Under the pieces are notes generated by a model. The model was not told where the DNA came from. It saw only the letters and a program-made list of their open reading frames with translations, and did not search any database. From a virus: 28,127 nucleotides of DNA. The stretch's first letter is position 1; every line of letters begins with the position of its first letter. Below, one piece after another: positions 7,430 to 16,649 of the stretch. Both the position numbers and the translations under genes were made by a program. The DNA is taken from positions 1 through 28,127 of IMG/VR virus record IMGVR_UViG_3300006805_000120. The stretch is one strand, 5' to 3'.

Positions 7430-7492
7430 ATGAAAATGAAAATGATGATGCTGCGCCTGATGGGGAGGCTGGTGGCTCTGAGAAAATTTTGA
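7430..7492 (+). other. Possible 20-codon Met/Arg-rich leader ORF
   Basis: An ATG-started frame in the leader of the HTH gene would encode MKMKMMMLRLMGRLVALRKF, ending at TGA 7490-7492. The stretch is visibly richer in G (CTGATGGGGAGGCTGGTGG) than its surroundings. It may be a leader peptide, or the region may be a structured RNA with the frame fortuitous. There is no clear ribosome binding site. The rest of the 235-base region holds two palindromes and no recognisable host promoter. Confidence 0.2.
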
Positions 7493-7539
7493 CCTGAGAC
7501 CTGTAATTGGAAGCCTTGGTAATTGTTTTGGATTATTGG

Positions 7540-9147
7540 ATGAATACATATCATGCAGAGGGAATGACAAATAGATATAAACATAGAAAACAAAGCTTGA
7601 AACTTGGGTTTCTTGATTTCATGTACTCTCCTTTGTCTAATTATCTCCTTTCAGAAAGGAATGTGGAGCTTCATCTGGAAATATTCAAAAACATAACCAA
7701 AACTGAAAGGGAGAAAGCCTGTCTGTTTGTGCTGTTGATAGGCACAATATACAAAAACAAGATAATCCTAGACTACAAAAAGAATGAAGTTCGATCTAGA
7801 TTGTGTTCAACAATGGGCATCTCTAAGAGAACATACTACAGATATTTGTCTTTGTCAATGGAACTTGGTTTGACCCACATCGAAGGGGAAAATCTCAGGT
7901 TGAAATCTTTATCAAAATTTCTCGTTAACATAAATGATAAGCTGTCTACCTTTGAAGGTTCTAGACCTTTTTACATACGATCTAAAGAGGTTGCCACAAT
8001 AGATGTAAAATCGAGGAAATTTAAAGACTTCATGTTATACTGTAGGCTTTTGGCGGTTCAGTATGGAGAACACAAAAACATGCGGAATATTGCTAGGAAA
8101 ATAAAAAAATCCAAGCTGAAATATAACCTTGGTAATTCTTTAGAACCAATCCACATATTCCCCTTCCACATCTCAAAAAATTATCCGATCGGTGACGATT
8201 TTATAGGAACTAGGAACGCCGACAAGTTTAATGAGTTTTTTAAGTTCATGTATGCTAAAACAAGGGGCATAGAACCAGAAGACCTAGGGAGAAAAATGGT
8301 TGTGGAAAACCACCTGGGCAGATTCAGAGGTGCAGACAGGTTTATGGAACAAACGAATCTGAAAAAAGACCTTGTCATTGGTAGGAATGATGTAGGATAC
8401 CATAAAACAAGCAACAAAAACTTTAAAGATGTATTATTAGAGAGAGATAGGTTAAAAAGGAATACAACAAACACCATAGATGACGAATTTATAGATTTCG
8501 CACCGTCTTTCAAAGCCTTGTTTGGAGACATAGAGTCTTTGAGTATAACTTGTGGTGTAAACGAAGGCAAAACATTAAAGCTATCGGAGGGCTGGGGATC
8601 AAACACCAGAACTTTAAATAAAATGAATCTTGGGAAAATAAACAAAGGTGTCTTTTATATGGACACAGAATTGTTTTCCCGTTTTTCCAGTGCCAAAGTT
8701 TACACCCCAGAACAATACTACAAATATCTTTGTATGGACTTTAAAGCTGAATATAGGCTTGGGCTTTATGAAATATCTCAGATACTGGGATTGGATAAGA
8801 GTCAGGTCTCAAGGACTTTAAAGAAGTGTGTGGAGGCTGGTTTGTTAACTACAGAGGAAAGGTTCGTCTACCTTTCAACAGTACCGAAGGGAGAACCAAA
8901 AAAGTTCATAGCATCGTTGAAAAGAGAGTGGTCTATGCTAACCTCTGACGATGGTATTTCAAAGAACAGAACGGTTGATAGGGTCGTGTACAGACAGGGG
9001 TGTTTGATGTATCAGATAGAAACGGATAAACACTACAACACTGGTGCTGTTTTTTCAATGTCAGTTGAACAAAGGTCTTATTTTTCTAGAGAGTCAGAAC
9101 ACCTCAAGAACAACTACGACAAACTAAAACTGAAAATCTGTGCGTAG
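7540..9147 (+). CDS. DNA-binding protein with two helix-turn-helix domains
   Basis: The protein has about 535 residues and two separate HTH-like segments. The first is at about residues 82-122 (RSRLCSTMGISKRTYYRYLS followed by MELGL and a short beta wing). The second is at about 400-455 (YEISQILGLDKSQVSRTLKK, then CVEAGLLTTEE and a wing), the latter a good MarR-like winged helix. The region between is basic, with an acidic stretch near TNTIDDEFIDFAPSFKALFG. This layout suits a transcription regulator or a replication initiator. Starts are possible at TTG 7507, ATG 7540 and ATG 7564; none has a spaced Shine-Dalgarno sequence, and I took the first ATG. It opens a rightward unit after the parS-like region and overlaps the gp4-like gene by 8 bases if that gene uses GTG 9140. 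Confidence 0.65.
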   Translation: MNTYHAEGMTNRYKHRKQSLKLGFLDFMYSPLSNYLLSERNVELHLEIFKNITKTEREKACLFVLLIGTIYKNKIILDYKKNEVRSRLCSTMGISKRTYYRYLSLSMELGLTHIEGENLRLKSLSKFLVNINDKLSTFEGSRPFYIRSKEVATIDVKSRKFKDFMLYCRLLAVQYGEHKNMRNIARKIKKSKLKYNLGNSLEPIHIFPFHISKNYPIGDDFIGTRNADKFNEFFKFMYAKTRGIEPEDLGRKMVVENHLGRFRGADRFMEQTNLKKDLVIGRNDVGYHKTSNKNFKDVLLERDRLKRNTTNTIDDEFIDFAPSFKALFGDIESLSITCGVNEGKTLKLSEGWGSNTRTLNKMNLGKINKGVFYMDTELFSRFSSAKVYTPEQYYKYLCMDFKAEYRLGLYEISQILGLDKSQVSRTLKKCVEAGLLTTEERFVYLSTVPKGEPKKFIASLKREWSMLTSDDGISKNRTVDRVVYRQGCLMYQIETDKHYNTGAVFSMSVEQRSYFSRESEHLKNNYDKLKLKICA

Positions 9148-9685
9148 TAAGAAGAAGCCGTTCACTGGGATGAAGAACATGATGCCTAGGAAAAACAGCA
9201 TGTTCAAAGAGGGCTTTTTTAGACCGAAAAATCCAGATAAGTACTATGGTGATCTAAACAGAATCATCTATAGGAGCAGTTTGGAACTGGCCTTTTATGA
9301 AGAATGTGATAGAGACAAGTCTGTTGTGAAGTGGTCGGTAGAACCACCGTGGCTTGAAATAAAATACCTGTCACCAAAAGATGGGAAAATGCACAGATAC
9401 TTTCCAGATGTGTATTGTGAAAAGATTGTTGAAGGGACTCTGAAAAGATTTATTGTCGAGGTTAAACCCAAATCTAAGACAATTGCTCCGAAAAAACCGA
9501 ACCTAACTTTGTGTAAAACAGAGAAAGAACTCATACGAGTAAAGAGAAGGTATGAAATCTCTCTAATCTCCTACAAGATCATAATGGCGAAAAAACAATA
9601 CGCAGAGGAGTTTGCAAAGGTCAGAAACCTGACATACATTTTCCTGACAGAAAGATATATTAAACGCCTAAGCCTCCGAAAGTAA
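9140..9685 (+). CDS. 4: Head completion nuclease, T4 gp4-like
   Basis: The 181-residue protein matches the T4 gp4 head-completion family. The N-terminal pattern FRPKNPDKYYGDLNRIIYRS is characteristic, followed by LELAFYEECD, VVKWSVEPPWLEIKYLSPKD, the HRYFPD strand and FIVEVKPKSKT. The latter parts form a PD-(D/E)xK nuclease core: Glu49, Asp90, Glu107 and Lys109, the fold also shared with TnsA. In T4 this protein is needed to finish DNA-filled heads before tails attach. Length is slightly above T4 gp4 owing to a basic N-terminus. The GTG at 9140 overlaps the HTH gene; ATG 9170 (171 aa) is an alternative start and cannot be excluded. The 3' end overlaps the convergent tail fibre gene by 26 bases. 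Confidence 0.85.
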   Translation: MRSKKKPFTGMKNMMPRKNSMFKEGFFRPKNPDKYYGDLNRIIYRSSLELAFYEECDRDKSVVKWSVEPPWLEIKYLSPKDGKMHRYFPDVYCEKIVEGTLKRFIVEVKPKSKTIAPKKPNLTLCKTEKELIRVKRRYEISLISYKIIMAKKQYAEEFAKVRNLTYIFLTERYIKRLSLRK

Positions 9686-11477
9686 GTTTTGCGGTAACAG
9701 ACCCAATGTAGACAATTCTACAAGCTGTTCCAGCTGGGATTAAGAACATACCACAACCATTGATGCCCACAGTTCCTAGTTTATGGACTCCAGAGAAAAC
9801 AGAAGCGTTCCCAGTCCCAGACAAAACTGAAACGTAGATGATTCTGTCATATGAATCTGTGAAAAGGTCTGTTGGCGTCGTTGAAACAGCACCGTCATAA
9901 TCCACGACATATACCGTACCACTAGGACTGGTAGAATCAACATCGGCGGTAAAATTTTGGCTTGAAACCTTGGCTTTGCTTTTCAATGAAACCGTTCCTA
10001 GAGTGCCAGTCGGGATTAGCTCTATATCATCGGTGATACCTCTTATTGTCTCTACGTGGAAACCATTTGACTTGAAATCGAACGAAGTTCCACCATAGGT
10101 TATTCTTGCCCGTTGATTGTTGATCAACAAAGACCCCCACTGGGACAACAAGTTTGAAGAAAGTGTATTTAATAAAACTTGGTTGTTTGTGTTACCACCA
10201 GCGACCATATAAGCACCAGTCGAGTCCATGATGAGACCACTATTATTGTGTCTAACCTGAGTTCCACCAGCACTGTTTAATAACCTACCACCATTTGATG
10301 TTTTTACGTCAAAACTTGCCGCTGAGAACCTTGTATACTCACTAACAGTCCATTGAGCCAACATTTGGTTCGTTGAAATTCTTAAAGAACTATTTTTGTA
10401 TCCAAGTTCTAGGAAGGCTGGGTCTGACTTGATATAAGCAAGGTAAGCACCAAACACTGACGTGTCGTCTTCTCCAACTATGAATTGACCGTGAAAATCT
10501 ATGTCTCTTGTTGGGGACGCTGTGTTGTATCCAACTCTGTCACCAGACAAGATCAACCTATCATAGAATCCAAACGTGAGCGATTCGCCGTCTGGTTGTC
10601 TGAACCTCCAAGTAGACACTTCTTTTGATAGTATGACAGAGTTTAAAGAACTAGCCGTCTCAAAGTTGGAGATGCCAGAGGTAAAATAAAGTTTGTTCGT
10701 GTTGATGGTGTGCTTCGATTCACCAGAGGTGTTGTCTCTGATCAAAGAGATGTTTGTCACATTGTCACCCATCGTCTTGTACTCGATGTTTGAGTTGATG
10801 TAGTACTTAAAATCAAAAGACGTTGGAGACACCGCACCATTGTTTACATCCCTATACCTCAAACTCAATTGCTTAGTAGGTGTTGATGTGGTGGATGTGG
10901 TGTTATCCAAGATGTTTATCAAAGTCAATGAGTCTATTGTACTGGAAGAGTAAACATTGTCACCAATGACCATTCTTCTGTATCTAGCCTCCGTACCAAT
11001 TCTTGACGCCAACAAAACTGTAGAATCTGTAGAACTACTATAGAGTTGATGTGCGGTTATACCACCAAGAAGTGAAAAATCAAGTTGCGTGATGAATAAA
11101 CTGTTAGACGGAAGCACAAACTGCAAGCTGAATATCAAGTTGCCTAGACCATCATCTGTGACAATGAAATAACTACCATTATCAGAGACGATCACGTCAC
11201 CTTCATTGTACAAAGGATTTGTGACAGGTTGGTTGTCTATGACGTTATCAAACCATATCAAAGAACCTTTGTCACCTTTGTCACCTTTGTCACCTTTTAT
11301 GCTGAGACCAGTGTAACCCTGATCACCTTTTTCACCTTTCAGAACTTTGTTGACAAAGTTTAGATATACCTGATCAAAGTTGAACTGTACCTTTTCTCTA
11401 AACTGTGAGATTGTGTCTGCGTCGGTTAATTGTTTAAAACTAACAATCGGATAAGCATAAAAATTTGGTAATGACAT
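9660..11477 (-). CDS. Tail fibre protein with collagen-like repeats
   Basis: The 605-residue protein has an N-terminal virion-binding part (MSLPNFYAYPIVSFKQLTDA and a helix to about 46), then a collagen-like Gly-X-Y tract at residues 48-71 (GEKGDQGYTG, then three GDK units), a transition region (SLIWFDNVIDNQPVTNPLYN), and about 470 residues of Ser/Thr/Asn-rich beta sequence typical of a trimeric fibre shaft. A Gly-rich distal domain ends in LTFGGLGV. Collagen triplets are common in phage fibres, where they stabilise the trimer. It is the last gene of the 16584-9660 unit and has its own late-promoter-like octamer at 11497-11504. The distal part is the likely receptor-binding end, by inference. 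Confidence 0.8.
   Translation of the reverse strand: MSLPNFYAYPIVSFKQLTDADTISQFREKVQFNFDQVYLNFVNKVLKGEKGDQGYTGLSIKGDKGDKGDKGSLIWFDNVIDNQPVTNPLYNEGDVIVSDNGSYFIVTDDGLGNLIFSLQFVLPSNSLFITQLDFSLLGGITAHQLYSSSTDSTVLLASRIGTEARYRRMVIGDNVYSSSTIDSLTLINILDNTTSTTSTPTKQLSLRYRDVNNGAVSPTSFDFKYYINSNIEYKTMGDNVTNISLIRDNTSGESKHTINTNKLYFTSGISNFETASSLNSVILSKEVSTWRFRQPDGESLTFGFYDRLILSGDRVGYNTASPTRDIDFHGQFIVGEDDTSVFGAYLAYIKSDPAFLELGYKNSSLRISTNQMLAQWTVSEYTRFSAASFDVKTSNGGRLLNSAGGTQVRHNNSGLIMDSTGAYMVAGGNTNNQVLLNTLSSNLLSQWGSLLINNQRARITYGGTSFDFKSNGFHVETIRGITDDIELIPTGTLGTVSLKSKAKVSSQNFTADVDSTSPSGTVYVVDYDGAVSTTPTDLFTDSYDRIIYVSVLSGTGNASVFSGVHKLGTVGINGCGMFLIPAGTACRIVYIGSVTAKLTFGGLGV
11265..11336 (-). repeat. Collagen-like Gly-X-Y coding repeat
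   Basis: The tract encodes residues 48-71 of the tail fibre. At DNA level it includes three perfect 9-bp units (CCTTTGTCA on the plus strand, 11266-11292) encoding GDK triplets. Identical tandem units like these can gain or lose copies by replication slippage, changing fibre length. Confidence 0.75.
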
Positions 11478-11482
11478 CGGTA

Positions 11483-14400
11483 CTAACTTATATTGATATT
11501 TATCTCAGTTCCTAATAACGAGCCTAAATTGGCCTCTAAAGGGGCATTGTTCCAAGACATGAAATATGTAGTCCATGGGTTTTGTTCGGTGCACCAATTG
11601 CTTAGTACAGTAGAACCTAGGAAAGTGTTTTGCTCTATGGTGTTGACGGTGAAATAAGCATCGTAGAAACCGTTTTCAGATGGTTTCTCCAACTTTATTT
11701 CTCCAACTTCACTTGTGATGGAGTCTGCAAACATGTTGAATATGTCATAAATACCAGCCAAACTCATCAATTTTCTGATTCTGTCGTATGCCGACTTTAT
11801 GTCTTGTACTTGATACCACTCATAGTCCTTGAAGTTCTCTATAGATTTGAGCAATTGTACTGGTATGTACGTGTCAAAGATCGTCCCGTTCAAAGAAGTG
11901 ACATAGACACTACCTGTCTCAAAGTTTATTGTGTTCCCAACGACGGAAACTGGGTTCAGCCCAGAGGCACTCGTGTCAAGTCCAAAGAAACCAGTACCTT
12001 GGTATAGGTTTGGTAGGTTTGACACCAAACTCATGTTTGTTCTGTGGACACCAATTATTCCACCGACGTCACCGTTAACCTCTCTAACTGTCGTGTCAAC
12101 CTTAACAAAACCTCCTTCAAACTCTATTGCGGTCATAGGTGGGTTGGCCTGTTGGTTTATATTGTGGTTTATCTTCAAGCCTCTAAACTCGTCTGTCAAG
12201 ATTGTGGAAGTTGGGTCTGTATATACAATGCCTGTTATTGCTGGCAATGAGAAAGTGTCACCATATCCACCGTTTTTGTAGATTCCAGACATCATCGCTA
12301 AGTAACCATAGTCCACGGTGATGTTAGTGCCATCTGTGGCCTTATAATCTGAGACATATAGGTCTAAGACCATAACTATTTTCTTATTGTCCTCGTTATA
12401 GAGAACCCTAGCATCGAAAAGTTTCTTATTGTCTTGGTTGGCCTCAGAGATGTCTCTTATGTTCAAGATGCATGAAAATAGGTGATCTTCCAAGTCTTCT
12501 TTTGAGAACCTAACTCTAGCCCCATTGAACACGGTTTGATAACCAAATTTGTCTTTGGACACGATGCTGTTTTTGTTGCCAAAATACTCAACAAAATAAT
12601 CCTTCGATGTAAGAGAAAATTGGTATTCGTCAAATATGCCGCCCATTTCATTGGACAACAAATAGAATGAGTGAGTGTTTAAAGACGGCTCGTAATCGTG
12701 TTCGAAGAAGTTTTGTGTCTGTGAAAACTGCAGTTCATAATCTTCTTGCTTGGAGTCCTTAGTTCCCAAGACCACCCAAGACAGGACAACAGATGTGCTT
12801 GTGCTTGTGGTTATGTCACCGAGATGGCTCTGCAGAAAAGACTGCACTTCTTGGTCTAACAAATATTTCTTGATGTGAACCTCAGACCCAGTGGTTATGA
12901 ATAACACATTTTCGTTTAAAGCAATAAAAGAGTCACCGACGTTGTACACGACAGAATTATGTTCAACAGAACCATATTTCACTTGGTATTCCTCACCAAC
13001 AGTCAATGTCGTCTGAGCGAGGTATTTTTTAATGAACGGTTCAACGATGGTTTTATTTTCTTTTATGATAGTTTCTAAGTCACTGAGATTGTATGGGTTT
13101 AAGATGCCGAAACCTATTTTTTCCAGATTCCACACCCTGTCTTGATCAAAGACACCTCTATACTCATTTTCTGTGACCCAACGATCAATTTTACCGTCTT
13201 TGTTGTATGGCAAGTACCCAGATACCAGATGATACCCAACATTGCTTTTTATGTAGTTTCCTATTTCTAGACCTGTGTTGCACTCTAACAGATTATTGTC
13301 AGAAAAAAGAGGATATGTGACGTTTTCCCCCAGATAAATCAACTGGACATCAGATAGGATCGATACTATCTCAAGATCAAGGTAACCCAACTCGGATGAT
13401 AGGACAAGGTATTCACCATCATAATCCAAACTGTGATAGGACTTATCTTCAACCATGTTTGCAAAGGCCTTGCACATAGACCTACACTGTTGGTGTATGT
13501 CTCCTGTGGGATTGAAAACGAACCTTTCTGCGTCTTCTATACCAAAATCTGGATTGTTGAACAGAGCGTCTGCCACCAATTCAAAATCCATGCTTTTGAA
13601 AATGAACCTTATGGTCTGTGATTGTGTAAAGAGTGTTGATGGTTTGAAGCTTATAGACTTAACCGTATTTTCAGATCGTTTCAGATCGGCTTCCTTGGAT
13701 ATCTCAAAGTTTACTAACAGAAAATCGTCGATTGTTATAGCACCATCAACTATGTTGGATGAACTGACAATTTTGTTGGATGACTTGGAGAAATGATAAG
13801 GAACGTCCGTAGCTGGGTTTATGGATATCCCAGAGAACTCTTCTATCTCGAAGTTGCCAGATACTCTACCATTGTATATAAGTGGAACAAAGGGCTTTTT
13901 GAGATTTTTTGGATAAAAACTACCAAGGTTTATTTCATCCGCAAACATACAATAATAGTCGCCACTGGTAAGGTCGATGTCACCAATATTGAACGAAATA
14001 TGTAGAATGTTTGACGGTATCATGTTGTTGACCCTAAACAAATCTGACACTTGATCATCCGAAATGGTGTCCAACGAAACCACCTTGCTGGTCACAGAAC
14101 CACTAGTAAGGTCGATGCCGTTTATTGTCACATGTTTATTTTCAAAGTCAACGAAGACAGGTCTGTCAACGAACTTTGGTTCTAAAAAGTGTCTTCTGAG
14201 ATAACCTCCAAGAGTGGATTTCTCTGATAGGTCATAGTAATCGTGTATGGTGTGATCTTTTTTGTCGGTGCTGCCATTTGTCTTCATGATGACGAACATG
14301 GATGGTATTTCCCCATTCGCCAATAATGTCGTGTTGACATAACCAACCTCAGACTCAAAATCGTCGCCCACAAAGAACAGGTTTGATTGGGCATTGCTGA

Positions 14401-14581
14401 ATATTTTTCCAACATCTTTCCCGAAATTGCTATCAAAAGATATCTTCCTGTTTTTGTACTGAACATCAGACAAAGAACTTTCAGACAGGCCAGTACTGAT
14501 ATAAGAAAAGTTTTTGTCGACTTTTATCAGGTAATTCCCACAAACGGAAACCAGCCTTCTTTGTAACCAAGATGTATCCAT
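11483..14581 (-). CDS. Large virion structural protein of 1,032 aa, probably baseplate or tail
   Basis: I do not recognise the family. The protein (MDTSWLQRRLVSVCGNYLIK...) has no signal peptide, membrane segment or catalytic motif. It is long, rich in Ser, Asp, Asn and aromatic residues, and made of many short beta segments with no obvious repeats. One helical stretch lies at about residues 470-500 (NPYNLSDLETIIKENKTIVE). This composition is typical of baseplate wedge or tail proteins of large myoviruses. Its ATG shares a base with the stop of the upstream gene (TAATG), so the two are coupled and probably made together. It is followed after five bases by the tail fibre gene, which suggests that it may be the protein to which the fibre attaches. 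Role is inferred from context. Confidence 0.6.
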   Translation of the reverse strand: MDTSWLQRRLVSVCGNYLIKVDKNFSYISTGLSESSLSDVQYKNRKISFDSNFGKDVGKIFSNAQSNLFFVGDDFESEVGYVNTTLLANGEIPSMFVIMKTNGSTDKKDHTIHDYYDLSEKSTLGGYLRRHFLEPKFVDRPVFVDFENKHVTINGIDLTSGSVTSKVVSLDTISDDQVSDLFRVNNMIPSNILHISFNIGDIDLTSGDYYCMFADEINLGSFYPKNLKKPFVPLIYNGRVSGNFEIEEFSGISINPATDVPYHFSKSSNKIVSSSNIVDGAITIDDFLLVNFEISKEADLKRSENTVKSISFKPSTLFTQSQTIRFIFKSMDFELVADALFNNPDFGIEDAERFVFNPTGDIHQQCRSMCKAFANMVEDKSYHSLDYDGEYLVLSSELGYLDLEIVSILSDVQLIYLGENVTYPLFSDNNLLECNTGLEIGNYIKSNVGYHLVSGYLPYNKDGKIDRWVTENEYRGVFDQDRVWNLEKIGFGILNPYNLSDLETIIKENKTIVEPFIKKYLAQTTLTVGEEYQVKYGSVEHNSVVYNVGDSFIALNENVLFITTGSEVHIKKYLLDQEVQSFLQSHLGDITTSTSTSVVLSWVVLGTKDSKQEDYELQFSQTQNFFEHDYEPSLNTHSFYLLSNEMGGIFDEYQFSLTSKDYFVEYFGNKNSIVSKDKFGYQTVFNGARVRFSKEDLEDHLFSCILNIRDISEANQDNKKLFDARVLYNEDNKKIVMVLDLYVSDYKATDGTNITVDYGYLAMMSGIYKNGGYGDTFSLPAITGIVYTDPTSTILTDEFRGLKINHNINQQANPPMTAIEFEGGFVKVDTTVREVNGDVGGIIGVHRTNMSLVSNLPNLYQGTGFFGLDTSASGLNPVSVVGNTINFETGSVYVTSLNGTIFDTYIPVQLLKSIENFKDYEWYQVQDIKSAYDRIRKLMSLAGIYDIFNMFADSITSEVGEIKLEKPSENGFYDAYFTVNTIEQNTFLGSTVLSNWCTEQNPWTTYFMSWNNAPLEANLGSLLGTEININIS
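11497..11504 (-). promoter_or_regulatory. T4-type late promoter octamer upstream of the tail fibre
   Basis: On the minus strand this reads GATAAATA, one base from T4 TATAAATA. It overlaps the last codons of the preceding gene and lies about 20 bases before the fibre ATG at 11477, the usual spacing for T4 late genes. It would give the fibre its own transcript. Confidence 0.35.
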
Positions 14582-16584
14582 TACGAAGTTATAGCAAAGG
14601 TTAGATTGACTTTATCTAGACAAACAACCTCCACCCTGTTGGATGCTGGTTTTATAGAGCCTACCAAAACTCCATAACTCTGGTTCGATAAAACAGCACC
14701 TTTGTCTGTGTAAACATTGACGGATTTTCCATCCAAATCTATGTTTGGATTTATGGTCAAAACAACAGATTGTAGGTTTTGCCAGTTGTCAACGGTGTCG
14801 TCCAGATAAACATTTATGTCGTCCTGAGCAACAACGTTTGAGACAGAAGTCATTACGCACAATTTTTTTCTAGCACCTATAAGAAACTCGTTTGAATTTC
14901 CATATTGTGTGTCAACTTGTTTTTGTTCAAAAGAAGAGTAATCGTTTGAATCAAGTTGTATCTTGAGTATGTTACCCAACAATTCCGTTTTTATTCCGTT
15001 GTATCCGATCGGCGAAAGCAAAACGTTCACATCAACAGAAGTAGAACCCTGTAGAATTTGTTGTAGCGTTTGATATAAGCTAGATAGCTGAGATGCCACA
15101 ACTTGGTATTGCGTATCTGTCAGCAATTGTTGTTGTATAGAAGCAAGCTGCGTCGATGAAAGTGGCGCATTGTTTTGCTGTATAACGTTCAACAGGTTTT
15201 GTACCGTGTTTTGTAGGGTTATGTTTTTTAGGATAAGTTCCTGATGATCTACCAAAAACTTGTTCATTTTGCCCATGGTCTCTGAAAAGAGGTGCATGGA
15301 GAACACGTTGTAGGAATCAACGTCGCTTGAGACATCAACTACTATGTTACCATCAGCGGAATCAACCCTGAAGTTCAATTTGAAGCCAAAAGCGTTACCG
15401 CTCTGAGATAACAAACTAGAACCCTTTATTTTTTCCAACCTACCTATGGTAGATTGACCACCGCTCACTTCTTTAACATCATCAACGAAAAGGATTCCAA
15501 ACAGATTGGTTTCGATTTCACCGTTCCTTTCAACTTGGTAGTAGATCGCAACAGCGTTGAAGAAGTACCCAGAACCCACAGAGGCCAACTCTGAGAAGGC
15601 TTGGTTTGTGGCACTATTTAAACCAACGTACGAAGACTTATCTAGGTCTAATGTCACACCGTCCAATCTAGATCGTTTGTATGTCTTAGTGCCAACACCA
15701 TCTGTGACAGTTATGGTGTCATTGGTCGGGTCGGCGAAAGATTTATCCGTTAAATACGCTTTGTCCCCAGTGTAATAGTCGTGCCAAACGGAGTTGTCCA
15801 ATGGGTTATCGTCGTTTACACTAGTGTATGTTAGAGTATCAACATCTATGTCATACTGAGCAAACAAATTCAACTCGTTTATTGGAGAATCGGATTGATC
15901 AAACCCATCTATGATTTCAGCACTATTTTGATCTTCTTTCAAGAAAGCTTTTTCGACAGAATAATTTGTGTCTGCAACGGTCTTGAAAATTGGGTTTGGA
16001 GTGTTACCAGCAAAAGATGGAACATGTATGAAAACCTCTTCAAACGTGTTCTTGTTGTTGGTGACTTTATTTTGTATGGAGATATCACCGATGTATTGTA
16101 CCACTCGGTTGTATAAATCTCCAGTAAGAGTATTGTTGTCATCCTCCTCACAAAATCTATCATTAAAGTTCGATTCGGTTTGTGAGGCGTTTCTCCAGCG
16201 AATAGCACCGATTTCTTTCAACCACTTCCAGAAAATTCTTTCGTTTGAGTTCTTCAAAAGGCTTTTATCATAATCCTCAGAAGTCATCATAATGCTCTCC
16301 ATGTTCAAGACATAATTTTGGAAAGACTCAGAAAGGTCTATGGCGTCACCAACAGATGGTGGTGTGGCCGTGCTGTTTCCAGACAGAAACCTACTTTGCA
16401 CTCGTTCAAAGTCCATGACATTTGCGTTGCTGGAACTTTGCCTGATGTCAGGTAGATTCAACAAAGCGAAGTGAGAAAAACTGAACTTTTTATCAGAATT
16501 GCCAAACAACTCTATGTCCTCATTTGATGACTGGAAGACAATGAGACTGTCTCTCTTTATTCTTGATATCAACGATGTTGGCAT
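14581..16584 (-). CDS. Virion structural protein of 667 aa with coiled coil
   Basis: The protein (MPTSLISRIKRDSLIVFQSS...) has an N-terminal alpha/beta part with a WKWLKEIGAIRWRN segment, a central beta-rich region, and a Gln/Leu-rich coiled coil at about residues 430-510 (LQNTVQNLLNVIQQNNAPLS and following). It ends in a small beta domain (VVLTINPNIDLDGKSVNVYT). The coiled coil suggests oligomers. The family is not recognised. It is first in the leftward unit, 65 bases from the divergent tail tube gene, and coupled to the 1,032-residue gene. A baseplate or tail assembly role is inferred from these neighbours. It does not look like a tail sheath: the expected N-terminal and C-terminal sheath motifs are not seen. 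Confidence 0.6.
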   Translation of the reverse strand: MPTSLISRIKRDSLIVFQSSNEDIELFGNSDKKFSFSHFALLNLPDIRQSSSNANVMDFERVQSRFLSGNSTATPPSVGDAIDLSESFQNYVLNMESIMMTSEDYDKSLLKNSNERIFWKWLKEIGAIRWRNASQTESNFNDRFCEEDDNNTLTGDLYNRVVQYIGDISIQNKVTNNKNTFEEVFIHVPSFAGNTPNPIFKTVADTNYSVEKAFLKEDQNSAEIIDGFDQSDSPINELNLFAQYDIDVDTLTYTSVNDDNPLDNSVWHDYYTGDKAYLTDKSFADPTNDTITVTDGVGTKTYKRSRLDGVTLDLDKSSYVGLNSATNQAFSELASVGSGYFFNAVAIYYQVERNGEIETNLFGILFVDDVKEVSGGQSTIGRLEKIKGSSLLSQSGNAFGFKLNFRVDSADGNIVVDVSSDVDSYNVFSMHLFSETMGKMNKFLVDHQELILKNITLQNTVQNLLNVIQQNNAPLSSTQLASIQQQLLTDTQYQVVASQLSSLYQTLQQILQGSTSVDVNVLLSPIGYNGIKTELLGNILKIQLDSNDYSSFEQKQVDTQYGNSNEFLIGARKKLCVMTSVSNVVAQDDINVYLDDTVDNWQNLQSVVLTINPNIDLDGKSVNVYTDKGAVLSNQSYGVLVGSIKPASNRVEVVCLDKVNLTFAITS

Positions 16585-16649
16585 GCTGTTTTTGTTTCGA
16601 ACTTTGGTTATATATTGGTATTTTAATACATAACTAAAAATTTAGAAAA
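16585..16649. promoter_or_regulatory. Divergent promoter region beside the tail tube gene
   Basis: This 65-base non-coding stretch must hold start signals for both the leftward unit and the tail tube gene. It is very AT-rich, with TTATATAT at 16608-16615 and TTTTAATACATAAC close to the tube ATG. No exact NATAAATA octamer is present, so which sequence is used is unclear. The leader before ATG 16650 (AAAAATTTAGAAAA) lacks a Shine-Dalgarno sequence. Confidence 0.3.

Noticed and set aside
7430-7560. Possible tRNA or tRNA-like element in the G-rich leader
   Set aside because: No cloverleaf with a TTCRANY T-loop and paired acceptor stem could be drawn by eye.
14581-16584. Tail sheath identity for the 667-residue protein
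   Set aside because: Its length matches T4 gp18 and it lies next to the tube gene, but its sequence shows a central coiled coil and none of the sheath terminal motifs.
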